Source: Mesocentrotus franciscanus
Lineage: Eukaryota; Echinodermata; Echinoidea; Camarodonta; Strongylocentrotidae
DNA length: 64,000 bases
Direction: 5' to 3'
NCBI GenBank assembly: GCA_037976565.1
Contig: CP137682.1
Span: 3,594,827 to 3,658,826 of the forward strand
This document shows positions 1-11,122 of the stretch, piece after piece. Position 1 is the first letter of the stretch; every line of letters starts with the position of its first letter. A model generated the notes under the pieces. That model was given only the letters and a program-made list of their open reading frames with translations, did no database searches and was not told the origin of the DNA. The position numbers and the translations under genes are program-made.

Positions 1-3000
1 ACGTTCGGTATACAGTTCATTGCAACTGAAGTGTAGAATTTAACGTCAATTGACGTCAAGGATCGTGTGTGCTGTTGCCCAATTGCCGTTCTAGGCTTTA
101 TTATCTGGTGTACAGGAGTGAAATGCAGTTTGTTGTAATTCAGTTTGTCGTAATGGTTCAAACAGAAATCTAAAATTCTAAATACGCATGAAACTGTTTG
201 TTAAATTTGTTCTCAATCACAAGGTATACAATATATTGTATCTCACTCACCATGGGTACCTCAGCTGTCAATTTCAAGTGGCTTTCATATCTACTGTCAA
301 ACCAAAACAAGATATTGTTTTTTAATGAGCGGCTGTTGTTTTCAATGCACAAAACTTTCAAACTGGAAATGGCTGTTGTTAACAATGCTAGTCTCATGTG
401 GGCATAAATAGCTGGTTTTTACAGTACTGTTCGCTAACATAAAGGAGGAAGTGCAGACATGCGCATGTACATTTCAAACTTAAGTATCATTAAATTGGCA
501 ACGCTGCAAATTAACGTGATTCTGGGTCGTAAGGATCAACACAACATGGTGATCCAAACATGGCGAGGTCAAACAATTTTTTCTCCTATTTTCGTGAAAA
601 TATAAATATTTGTGATAAGAAACTTTCCCCATTCAGATTTCTTTATGTGCACTTGAGCACCATCTAGTGCCACATGAACTTGCCTACAGCCTAGGCCCTA
701 GTCTAGTCATACTAATGCTACTCTAGCTCTGGTAAAATGAAAAGGAGCTCTGGTAATGTTACAATAAAAAACTTAATCACACTGAGAAAATCACCATTTT
801 ACCACACCAAATCCTAAACCTAAAAAGCTCGCACAGAAAAGTATTTTGTACACTGACACACACACACTGCAACTCACAAGAAAAAGCAAAACATCTCCAA
901 TAACAAAAAAATTAAAAACCAAACTGGATAATTGGGTGGGTGAATGATTTTTAAATTTTCCTTTTTGGTTCGTTTGTCACAATTATAGTTGGATAATTGA
1001 AAAAAATCGCCTACTCAGAAGAACACATTTCAAATTTCAAGACTCACCGATGTTTCTATCGAAAGATACAGCCATCCAAAATCTAGGTAATATTCATCCA
1101 ATTTTTGTCAGAATGGACGAAAAAGTGGTACACGCCGAGTTACAAATTTTGCAGCTGTGCAGCCCGAACAGCTATCTGCGTCGTGCAAAAGGCAAAGCGT
1201 ACGCATGTTGCTTAGCAGCGAACTTCTTGAGGGCGATCATGAAATTCCTCCTCCGTTGTCTTCATTGTGCGTCCGCATGTGGGTGCGTTCGCCAAATGAA
1301 TTCACAAACACTCACTCGTGATCTGAATGCACACACATATTAAGTTCAACGCTGCGCAGTATATACATGTACATGTAGTGTGTACGAAGGCTTGCAACAT
1401 ACACACTCAGGGTTTGCTTCGCGCCGCTGAATGTCACATGAGCTACCGAGCGTGAAATACATATGCATGTGCAGATTCTACGCGCTGTCACCAGGGGTTT
1501 GCGCTAAGCAGAGTCACGTCTCACTATTTTGCTGATTCAAAAAGTGGGGGAAGGGTATTTTCAAACTGTAATCGCATGTGATCCCTTGGGGCTAGCGAAA
1601 AATAAGCGCATAGATATATTCCTTACAATTACATCTGGAACAACCTCAGGGGCTCAATTCACGAAAGTGGGAAATCTCGGAGCTACGATGGTAACAATGT
1701 TTAAATCGCTGTTTTGATCAAGATATTTTTAGAGTTCCGAGTTGAGCCTTTTGAGGCATATGGAGAAAAACCTGCTCTTTCATATGACACCTCATTTGTT
1801 GAGCATCACCTTCAGGATCACGAGCTATAAAGGTTTGAATCTCAATTTGGTAATAAAAACATTGACCAATTTTGCATGAGCGAGCCATGCACGTAGACTA
1901 CACAGATAGGGATGCGTGCAATCTCTAAGATTATGCTTTAGTATGGAAGGGTTTTTAGCACACAAAACCGAGTGCGCGATCAGACACGTACACCCCAATA
2001 TTATATAAGCTACAAAATTAAGTAGAAAAGACCTGACAAAATCTTGATTAAATACCTAAATCATGAGTCATTAATCACCTAAAGTTAACAGGCCGTGGGC
2101 TACGCCTATGCAAATTCAACGCCAATATGGGTTGAATGCAATGGCCATGTCATGTCACAAATGAATGAACACATGTGCCTCACACACACAAACAGTCTCA
2201 TCAAATTGCAATATTGACTTGTTATCTAACCAAAATACAAGTAAGAATGTAATCTGACAATAATATGTATTATTTAGATGTTATAAAGTTGTGATATTCA
2301 ACAGAAGTGCCACACGAAATGCAAAAAACTATAGAAATAAAAACGCCGGTAATGCACCGGCATTCTCATCTTGCCATTGATCATAGCTACGCTACGTGTA
2401 CGAACTGCGTTACATCAGTTTGCGATACAGCAGATTTAGAACACGTATGGTGGGCATAGTTTTAGAAAAGGAAGCTTTTTAATAGTAAATTATGGTGGAC
2501 ACATATCAAACAAATGTTCATAATGTTCACAGCGGGCTGGGACGGTCATTCATAAACAAAATTAAGTAGAAAAGGATACTGTGGATGGGGTTGTTGCTGA
2601 TAAAACACGCCTTTCCCCTTCTGTTGATTAGAATAGCTCATGGCAACTTGTAATTAGTACGGTAGTCCCACGTCAGGACCAGCCGTTGTTTACCGTGTTT
2701 GGTAGAGATCTCCTGCATAAATAAAGAAAATAACAGCTAAAACAGTTAGCTGAAATATACATCTTTCGAAATATATGCAACACAATATCTAATATGAAGC
2801 AATAAACAAGATGAGCATCGATTTCCAAAGAGATACATAATATCCATTACCTTGTCACGGGTATTTGAAGGAGACAAAACCCGAAGGCCGAAGGTAGAAG
2901 TTCGTGACTTTCGAGGGTAATCGTGTATTTCCGATGGCAATCGGAGGATTGCAATTTTCCTCCGATGACGTCATTTTAGTCGGGGTACCCGAAGACTCTA

Positions 3001-3287
3001 GCTCTGCAGCCGTTGTACTGTATGCTTACGAACTGGGGAAGCGCTAAGCCCAAATGATAGACCCAAGATATATGACCAAAAGGGATAGATTACAAATAAC
3101 AATCATACATTGATGTAATCTGTTTGGTAGTTAAGGGGCCAGAGGCGGTGAGAGATTTCGTGAAAAAAGTAATAAAAGAGGACATAACGGCAAATACTAC
3201 ATGACTGTATGTCTGTATTCCGACTGTATGAATATAATTTGGGCCTATACCCTTTTTTCTTATAGCTTGCACTATCATATTTTATGA
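1..3287. other. Gene-free stretch
   Basis: No open reading frame here has recognisable domains, splice-site support or codon structure. The longest frames (about 60-100 residues) look like chance. A small hairpin, GCCGGTAATGCACCGGC, lies near 2344-2360. I see nothing else to annotate. Confidence 0.6.
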
Positions 3288-3295
3288 CTCAATAA

Positions 3296-4378
3296 CAGGG
3301 GCGGTGTCCCCACTTTTAAAGTACCACAAAAGTGCCCCTTTTACTTCAGATAAGTGCCCATTTCTCTTTCAAACACGTGCCCGTTCCACATTCTTATAAG
3401 TGCCCTTACCACCTCTGATAAGTGCCCCCTTTTCCCTTTACCTCTGTTAATTACCCTATTCATAGATGAGAGGTGCCCCTTTTCTTTGTAAATGCCCTCT
3501 TTCCTTTGTAAGAAGTGCCCCTTCCCTTTCTAAGAAGTGCCCCTTTTATTATGACACGTGCCCCTTTTTCTTTCAAATAAGTGCCCCTTTTCCTGTTTAA
3601 TAAGAGCCCCCTCCCCTTCTCATAAATGCCCCTCTCCACCTCTGATAAATGTACTTTTAACAAAATCTGATGGGTGCCCCTTTTTCCTTTGACAAATACC
3701 CCTTTTCCATTATCATAAGTGTCTTTTTTCATTCAAGTTCTGGTGAGTGCCCCTTTTGAGGTGCGAGAAGTGCCCCATTTTCACTTTTGATGATTGTACT
3801 TTTTACTTTGATACGTGTTCCTTTTTCTTTTCTAATAAATGTGCTTTTCCTTTTTAATAAGTGCCCTCTTTTATTTTTCACCATAACATGTGCCCCCGAT
3901 TTAAAGCGACTGAGAGCAAATTTTTCTTTAATTTCCTTTAAAGCTTGCCCGCATTCATTGTTAAATATGATTGTGTTTCTTATTAAAGGTCTTTTCAGTC
4001 TTTCAGTCTTTCATGATTAGATTGTGCTTAAAACCCCATCAGGATCGGTTTATTCCTCTTTATAAGATATTTTTTTTTGCACTGCGATCTCACAAATCTT
4101 AAATTTTTTGCTCGCTCCCTTCGCAAATGAATATTCAGATCATCACACCCAACTGCAAAGTATAATGCTTAAGCAGTATCTTGGACCATGTAAAGAGAGA
4201 AACAAATATTGAATTCATCCCTGATAATGTAATCACATTGTAGGGGTATATACCAATGTCTAAAAATTGTATATTTTCGCTTTGAGGTTTCCCTTTGTAG
4301 GTGCCCCTTTTTCAGAAAGTGCCCTTTGTTGTTGGTGCCCTCCTCCTCCCCATTTTGGAAGACGCTCCGCCACCCCTG
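3296..4378 (-). mobile_element. Non-autonomous hAT-like element with internal minisatellite
   Basis: The element is flanked by a perfect 8 bp target duplication, CTCAATAA, at 3288-3295 and 4379-4386. Its ends are imperfect terminal inverted repeats: CAGGGGCGGTG on the left, and CAGGGGTGGCG reading inward from the right. An 8 bp duplication with CAGRG-type ends is the signature of the hAT superfamily. No transposase is present. The interior is mostly a degenerate array of the motif AAGTGCCCCTTTT. A related copy in opposite orientation lies at 47566-49311 and shares the unique sequence now at about 4140-4378. Confidence 0.85.
3320..3890. repeat. Degenerate minisatellite, GTGCCCC-T-rich units
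   Basis: About twenty units of roughly 25-30 bp, each containing a variant of AAGTGCCCCTTTTC, are spaced irregularly. They form the core of the surrounding hAT-like element. The long open frames here are by-products of the repeat. Confidence 0.8.
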
Positions 4379-4626
4379 CTCAATAATTATCAACTGAGTA
4401 GCTGCAGTGTTTAATTTGCACCTCGTTGCGGGAAACTGAATAAGCCAGCAAAATAGACCTATACATAATAGCAATCTGCTGACAGGCTTCCGAAAAATGC
4501 CAATAATGTCTTGTACCTGTACGTGTTTGCTTTGTCACGTCATGAATTCATTACCTGGGCTTCATGCATAGACCCGGAGATACAAAACTGTTCGAACGCT
4601 CCATTCTCCATGTTCTCCTCAGTTAA

Positions 4627-5796
4627 CCCTAAAAAGGCCGGACTATTTGAGGTCTTAATACGGCGGGGGGATTAGATATCGGCCGTGAAACGGCCGATTG
4701 CCTCGAAAATTTGCATGCATGTCAAGTGAAGTGTATATAATTTTTACCCATAAATCATATATTCTTCATATTTAAGCTTTCTTTTCCACTACATATATTT
4801 TTTAGACCATTTGGAATAATAAAGAATTTGGAAGAGCCAGGTAATTCCTTATGTTATCTCTTGTTTTTATAATTTCTTATGTATTTCATTGTTTTTTTAC
4901 TTATGTATTTTACTGTTTTTGTTGTTTTATTTTATTTCTACCTCTTTAATTCAACTATTTTGACCCCCAAAACAAACACCTAAACTTTAAAGATACTATA
5001 TGTCCCTTTTGCAGCCAACACCAAATTCTGTAGAACTTTGCAGGAATTACGAATATGTCATGTACGTCCTGTGAAATTTAAACGTTAGCAGTGTCCTAAT
5101 ATTCAAATTATGCAAGGAAACCCGTTTACTTGCTAGACTTCACTGTCAGACACTATTGAGTGACTGGCTTTTTTTTTCATCTTTGGTAATAACATACATA
5201 AAATGAGCTATAAAGGGTACATGAGCATTTGTCTACATCAATAACCCACTTCTTGTAATGGCCAAAATTAAACTGATTAAATCTTTGCGCAGCATAAAAC
5301 GTAAGACCATTCGGTACAATGGTCTAAAAAATCAGACTATTACTTACTGGCTCTATAGCTCCAAAGTCGATTCGACAACTAATAGTCATTATTTTCCCAC
5401 TTAAAGACATTTTCAAGCCCCTTTTTAGGGAAGTTCTAAATTAGATTGTCTTTCAAATGCCGTTAGAATTTCACCTTTTCATTTTTTGGGCCTGCAAATG
5501 GGACATAGTACCTTTAAACAAGACCAAATTACCAATGTTTTATCTCTTTTTAGGAAAAATGATATTTCCATATGTTTTGTACACAAATCACAAAAATTAG
5601 CGATTTTCGGGCCGACATGTAAAAACAAAAAGTCACGTGACTTTGTAACGCTAGGTCCGATTTTCAAAAAAATTGTTTTAAAAGATGCTCAAGACTCGAA
5701 AAAAAAGTCATGAAGCGGCGGGGCGTCATCTGTATGTGAACCCGAACAATCAGAAAAATCGCGGTGGGGGCATAATGCCCCCCGGCCTTATTAGGG
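4627..5796. mobile_element. piggyBac-like non-autonomous element (TTAA target)
   Basis: TTAA flanks both ends (4623-4626 and 5797-5800). The terminal inverted repeats read CCCTAAAAAGGCCGG from the left and CCCTAATAAGGCCGG from the right, one mismatch in 15. TTAA target duplication with CCC-starting ends is typical of the piggyBac superfamily. At 1.17 kb, with no long open frame, it must be non-autonomous. Confidence 0.75.
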
Positions 5797-5800
5797 TTAA

Positions 5801-6705
5801 AGGGCATTTCGTACCTTTAGTCAGGGGCACAACGGGGATTTTGTAAAGAAGCGACGATTTACGAAATGTATCTGACCAGCCCCAGTCATGTTGGGAGTGA
5901 CCCCCCCCCCCGGGCTGACCACCAAACAAGTCGATTTCATTTTTTTTTAAAGTATGAATATATGTATTATGATAAGTCCACTCGGCATCATAGGATAAAA
6001 TGATAAAATCAAATGAGAGAATAAAAAGAAGGAATTACATATACATGTATAAACATACAAACGAACATAGGCTACATAAAACAAACCCTGAAGATAAGTT
6101 GACATAGGATAGATGGATAGATATAGATAGTGGTGCCCAGAATAGGGGATTTATCACCACGCCTCCCCCGCCTCCACACACACTTTTTTGAGGTTGGGTG
6201 CAATGGCAATGGGGATGACAATAAGTTGCTACCACATTTTAAATAACTATATCAAGATAAAAAAATCTAATATATATGAAGAAGCACTGTATTGTTTCGT
6301 ATTATTTAATTTATTTGTTTATTTATTTCTCATGCTATAGACCTTAAAGATAGGGTGCCATAATGGCCGCCATTGGCATCCTAGGCTACATGCACAACTG
6401 TTTTGAAGCCCCTAGCCGGGATTTTTCAAGCCGGTTAAAACTAAAATTGATATGCAGCAGCAAGATGAGTTTGTGGGTGTATGTGCACAATTTTAAATCG
6501 AAATACTTTGTGGTTTTCTGTCTAAGGGTAAAAGTTGAAGACCTCATTTTTGTACACATCAAATGGGGTGAATAAAACACTGCCTCTTTGAGAGTTGCAA
6601 TATTCAAACTTGGAAAAAAAAACTGACTGCAATTTTTGCTAAATAATAATAATTGATTGATTCGAATTTTTATTCCATTTCATATCAATTGCACAATAAA
6701 GAACA
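5801..6705. other. Gene-free stretch
   Basis: AT-rich sequence with a C-run near 5900. No supported gene, RNA or element boundary is seen. Confidence 0.5.
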
Positions 6706-6707
6706 TA

Positions 6708-6897
6708 CAGTCAAACCTGTCCATAGCGACCACCCAAGGGAAATACAAAAAGTGGTCTTTGTAGACAGGTGGTCTTTGTAGACAGGTTCCTTTAGTACAT
6801 GTTTCAATGAGAAACTATTTTCAAGGGAAACAAAAAATGTGGTCTTTGTAGGCAGGTGGTCTTTGTAGACAGGTGGTCACTAAAGCAGGTTTGACTG
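6708..6897. mobile_element. Tc1/mariner-type MITE
   Basis: A short element bounded by TA dinucleotides (6706-6707 and 6898-6899), with 12 bp terminal inverted repeats CAGTCAAACCTG / CAGGTTTGACTG. The interior repeats TGGTCTTTGTAGACAGG several times. There is no coding capacity. The TA target and small size fit a Tc1/mariner-derived MITE. Confidence 0.7.
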
Positions 6898-7596
6898 TAG
6901 TTGACAAAGTAAGTTCAAAATTATGAAATGAAACAAGAACTTACTGGAAAGCTACTGGAAAGAATAGCTTGTTTGTGTAGGATCCCAAATGAATATTTTG
7001 CCACCACACTTTTATGACATTTTTCAATAACTATTTTTTAGAACAACATTTAGGCCCTTTTACAAGTGTTCATATTTTTCCCATGCAAATCCCTGCAATG
7101 CCCTTTAAATATTTGATTTCTTTTTAAAAAAGAGACGGAAAAAAAGACTGCATGAATTTTCACAACGACCCCTGATGGTTTATAAGCCTCCCCCGGGCAT
7201 CTTCCCCATTGCCTTATAATGACAATTCTAATACTTCACACCTTATCCAAAGCTTTCAAATATTGAATATGCTATTGAAAATAATAAATAATGATTATTT
7301 ATTATCCGTATGTCAAAGCGATTCAGGGGAATTCCCACTGAGGCATATAAAGATGAAGCGTTGCGTTGATTTTGAGTTACATCATAACAAAATAAATGTT
7401 CATCAGTAGGTAATCGTGATTTTTTTTATATTTGAGTCTTGATTCAGGGCAGCAGCAGCCATCCCACCAACCCAGCTGCCCTTCCTGTCATAAATTTTGA
7501 ATGAGCTCTTTGCCCAGTGAAAAATCGACTGTATAATGCATGTGTTGTCTCTAAATGCAGATGGCGCTATACCATTCATCACAAATGGAACAACCA

Positions 7597-7598
<2 letters not shown>

Positions 7599-7645
<47 letters not shown>

Positions 7646-7759
7646 GTCTCTGTCTCTCTGTCTCTCTCTGTCTCTCTCTGTCTCTGTCTCTCTGTCTCTC
7701 TCTGTCTCTCTCTGTCTGTCTGTCTGTCTCTCTCTCCCTCTCCCTCTCCCTCCCTCTCC
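7599..7759. repeat. (CT)n / (TCTG)n microsatellite
   Basis: A continuous CT-rich tract with interspersed TCTG steps, about 160 bp long. All six frames stay open across it, which produces spurious Ser-Leu or Arg-Glu frames on both strands. Confidence 0.97.
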
Positions 7760-8122
7760 AAGAGCAAATTTTATTCCATCCACATGGTTGCTCGGAAGGG
7801 GCGCATTTTTGTTGTTGTGTATTTGGGGGTGGAATGGGCACAAGTCCAAATATTTTCTGACGGTAGACAAACAAACAAAGAAAATAACAAAAGACAAAAC
7901 AACCAAAATTTAAATATCACATTTTAAAGGTGCTTTTTTTTCTTCTTCTAAAGTAGTAGGTCAGTTCTTATTCGGTCTTTCAGACTGGGAGTATGATAAT
8001 TGATAATGATTATAGAGCTGAAGATGCAGGCCGACTGTTATATGCATTATGGTCTGGTATCAGGCGCGCCGGAAGCAGTTTGGGATTGGGGGCAAACATT
8101 CCAGGGGCTCACCTTTCAGGGG

Positions 8123-8872
8123 CAGTGGCGTAATGAGCAAAAACGGTTTTTTTTTTTGGGGGAGGCATAATAAAAATCTGCATCACCACCACTCTTACAT
8201 AATACATGCAGGCCCTGCGGAACGTTTTTCAAAGTGGAGTATTAACAATCAGGTAGAGCGTAGCGAGCAAAGCGAGCGGAGCATAAATTGGCGTGGGTTC
8301 CCGGTTGGGGTCCAGGGGCTTTGCTCCGGCGGGGGTCAATGGGCGGAACCCCGGAAGCTGAGGGGTTTTAGGCATTAAATTACGGTCAGATAAGCAAATT
8401 TAGATACCTTATTTGTGGCACTGGCAGGTCACTAATTGGCGTGGGGTCCAGGGGGCTGAGCCACATGAAGCTCAGGGGTTTTAGGCATTAAATTATGGTC
8501 AGATGAGCAAATTTTGATACCTTATTTCTGACACTGCCACTGGCAGGTCACTCATTCTTTCATTCTCTCTTTCTTTCTTTTTCTCTTTAACATACTTTTC
8601 AAAAAGTGAGGGGGGCCCGAGCCCCGCCGTTCTGCAGGCCCTGACATGAAGGCGTCTAAATAAGCATATTTTTTGCCTGACTGTAAATTTGGGAATTTGT
8701 AATTTTCCAACAAACGCATAAAAAAGTATAATTTACAAAAAAAATCCTGGAAAACCATGTTATTTCAGCAACATTTGTAGATCACTGGTATCAAATTAGA
8801 AATAAACAACGTTATAATTTTTTTTGTTTGGGGGGGGGGGGGCAACTGCCCCACCCCATCAGTACGCCAGTG
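8123..8872. mobile_element. hAT-like element nested inside 8061-9182
   Basis: A perfect 8 bp target duplication, TTCAGGGG, lies at 8115-8122 and 8873-8880. The ends read CAGTGGCGTAATG on the left and CACTGGCGTACTG reading inward from the right. Insertion inside the outer element gives a clear relative age. It is itself interrupted at 8209-8643. Confidence 0.8.
8209..8643. mobile_element. Innermost inverted-repeat element of the nested set
   Basis: The ends read CAGGCCCTGCGGAACG on the left and CAGGGCCTGCAGAACG reading inward from the right. A shared ACATG lies at 8204-8208 and 8644-8648, shorter than the 8 bp expected for hAT, so the superfamily is uncertain. The interior holds a tandem pair of roughly 125 bp units, recognisable by TTTTAGGCATTAAATTA near 8365 and 8480. 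Confidence 0.6.
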
Positions 8873-9189
8873 TTCAGGGGCTCATGTCTTCTCTCTTCTC
8901 TATAATACAAAAACATACAAGCTTTCCTTCCTCTCACAATATTTTCATGATATGTGCGTATTGCCATTATAAAATCCTCCATTGGGCATGCGGAATGTTT
9001 AGGAAATTTAATTCCTGTTTACTCTCCTTTTCTTTGTTTTCTTTGAATGAAATTTAATTTTGATGTGATTTAATTCAGATTTTATTATACTTATTTCTTT
9101 TTGGTTAAAAAATAAAAACCATTTTTACTCTTTTTACTACTGAATTTTTACGCATTCCCCCCTCCCACTTCCGGCGCCCCTGCTGGTAT

Positions 9190-10380
9190 GCAAGTGCATG
9201 CAACGTTTGTCGACTGTAATGATAACATTGCCCAAATATGACATCCTGTATTATCTATCACATTTCAGTGAGAATAGACAATAATTTGAAAACCTAAACA
9301 TAATAATATATTTTTTTTTTTAAAGTTCAATTCATCATAGTACCATTTCGATGTATGGAACGTAGACTACAACCGGCTTTTTGATCCCATGACCAAATCA
9401 TGGTCACATGATATTGCTTTGATGACAAACATTGCGTGCATGCAGCATTTGCATTGCGGCCATCGATGTACTCACCCTGCATGCCCTGAGCTAGCTGATT
9501 GCATGCACTGCACTGCACTGCACTGGCACTGCACTGCACAAAAGTACATCACAAGTGTTCGGACCGGTACTTGACGCTATTAAAGTTGACTGGTAAGATT
9601 GATACTGATAGAGACATATATGAGTATATGCCTCGCCTCTGTGGTCTAAATAAGATTAGAGTTAGACAATGTCTCTGACCTTTGGTCTTTGGATGAGTGG
9701 GTGAAGATAATCGTGTGATTATTGTTTTACTCCAAATCTCGTGACTGATGTCAGTCATTCAGTGGCTAGTGGATGAGGGACGGACGGGTGTAGACTAGTT
9801 TCCCCAAACTTTAGGCCTACTAGTACTACACAGGCGTGATCGTGAGTCGAGGCCGGGCCGAGGGTTTATCGCGAGTAACGACACGTTAAGTCGTTATGCA
9901 GCGTATGTACTGTATGTAGCTGTAGTAGACTACTACATGTAGTACTTTAGTAGTAGTAGGCCTAGTACTACTCACACTCAGCTCAGTCTCGTCTCTGTAT
10001 CTAGGTAGAAAAAGATTTGAATATTAAATCAAAGAGTGAAAGACAACGACAAGTTGGTGACGACTGTCGTTAGATCAGTATTTTTATTTTTTTCTTAAAA
10101 CAGTAATTGGTTACACTTGTCTTTGACTTAATTATACAGAAAGAGAATGACAGGGATTCTATCTGGCTGAGTCAGACTCAGAAGTTTGAGACTAATCATT
10201 TCACGGATTCGCTAATGCTTTGGGAAAGAGCTGTGAGATGAACTGAGTCTGAGAAGTGACAGTTGGATCAAGACTAGACTCTAGCTGGTGGCGGTGTGGC
10301 TGGGAGACACTCAATAACAGGAGTAAGTCTGTCATGAGTAGACTATCTGGACATTGAGATACCACAACAACTTTATATTG
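9190..10380. other. Upstream region of SLC66A1; no gene seen
   Basis: Contains a short TGCAC tandem repeat (about 9503-9540) and GC-richer sequence from about 9770 to 10330 that may include the SLC66A1 promoter. No TATA box or clear start site can be assigned by eye. Confidence 0.4.
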
Positions 10381-10407
10381 ATATTACAAGATTCTACTTT
10401 TTCATTG
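10381..10407 (+). other. Possible end of non-coding first exon of SLC66A1
   Basis: A strong splice donor, TTG|GTAAGTTT, ends at 10407. The next acceptor, TTTCCAG at 10876, opens the exon carrying the start codon 31 bases further on. A 5' untranslated exon ending at 10407 is therefore likely; its start is not visible and 10381 is only a placeholder. Confidence 0.35.
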
Positions 10408-10907
10408 GTAAGTTTGCTGATTCAGTGATTGTAGTATTTTGTACATTGTTTTTTTTTTTTTATAGATTAGCTTTAAACCCACAGGAATTTTTAAATTTGG
10501 GTCTGCATATCTCACCGATTTATTTTAAAAACAAAACAAAACAACAAACAAACAGATTTTTGAACAAGTTTAAAAACTTGAAGCTTGAGTGAGTAATGTC
10601 AAGAGTGTAGAAATGTGCCTGATTAATATCATATATATCGATGCTAATACAGAAATTTATTCTGGAGTTCGGTTTATGATGAAAAGTAAAATTTCAAAAA
10701 ATCACCCTGAATTTACACTGACAGTTCAATTATGCAAATACATGTAAGTGAAAAATTTGGTATAACTTTGGTATAAAAAGTCAAGAAAATTAGCAAATAG
10801 CAATCAGGAAATTGAGCAAGTGGTACCTTGTAAATGTCGAGCACTATTACTCAACAGAGGTCTTTTCTCTTTCCAGATTGTTGCAGTGCTAATCAAAGTC
10901 GGAGAGG

Positions 10908-11122
10908 ATGGCGGGCTACCCCTCGCCGATAAAGCTTCTTTCGATGACGCACGGTTCGCACTATGAGCTCTACGATTATGGTCAGAAACACCCCAACTGT
11001 AGCGACCCGCATGTTCACTGGATATGGGACCTGTTCCAGGAATGTGTGACAGACACTACAGAATATGTGGGTTTCATTCTGGGACTTGTTCAGCTTCTTT
11101 GCTGGATCCTTGTAATGTTCCC
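10908..11122 (+). CDS. SLC66A1: SLC66A1 coding exon 1
   Basis: The start codon lies 31 bases inside an exon whose acceptor ends at 10876. The exon codes the luminal N-terminus with HWIWDLFQECV and the first membrane helix, ending FP, and stops in phase 2 at CC|GTAAGT. The ATG context GAGGATGG is favourable. Confidence 0.92.

Larger units (their letters stand above)
8061..9182. mobile_element. hAT-like element, outer member of a nested set
   Basis: The ends are CAGGCGCGCCGGAAG on the left and, reading inward from the right, CAGGGGCGCCGGAAG: 13 of 15 match. A 7 bp direct repeat, CTGGTAT, lies immediately outside at 8054-8060 and 9183-9189 (an 8 bp duplication with one changed base is possible). 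No transposase frame. The element was later interrupted by the one at 8123-8872. Confidence 0.75.

Noticed and set aside
1050..1343. 97-residue open frame
   Set aside because: No recognisable domain, no splice or codon evidence.
3320..3890. Possible CRISPR-like array of short repeats
   Set aside because: Units are degenerate, spacing is irregular, there are no unique spacers, and the host is eukaryotic. It is the inside of a hAT-like element.
5860..5940. Possible hAT-like end, CAGGGGCACAACGGGG
   Set aside because: No matching inverted end or target duplication was found nearby.
7403..7927. Overlapping long open frames on both strands
   Set aside because: They are translations of the (CT)n tract; no splice, domain or start support.
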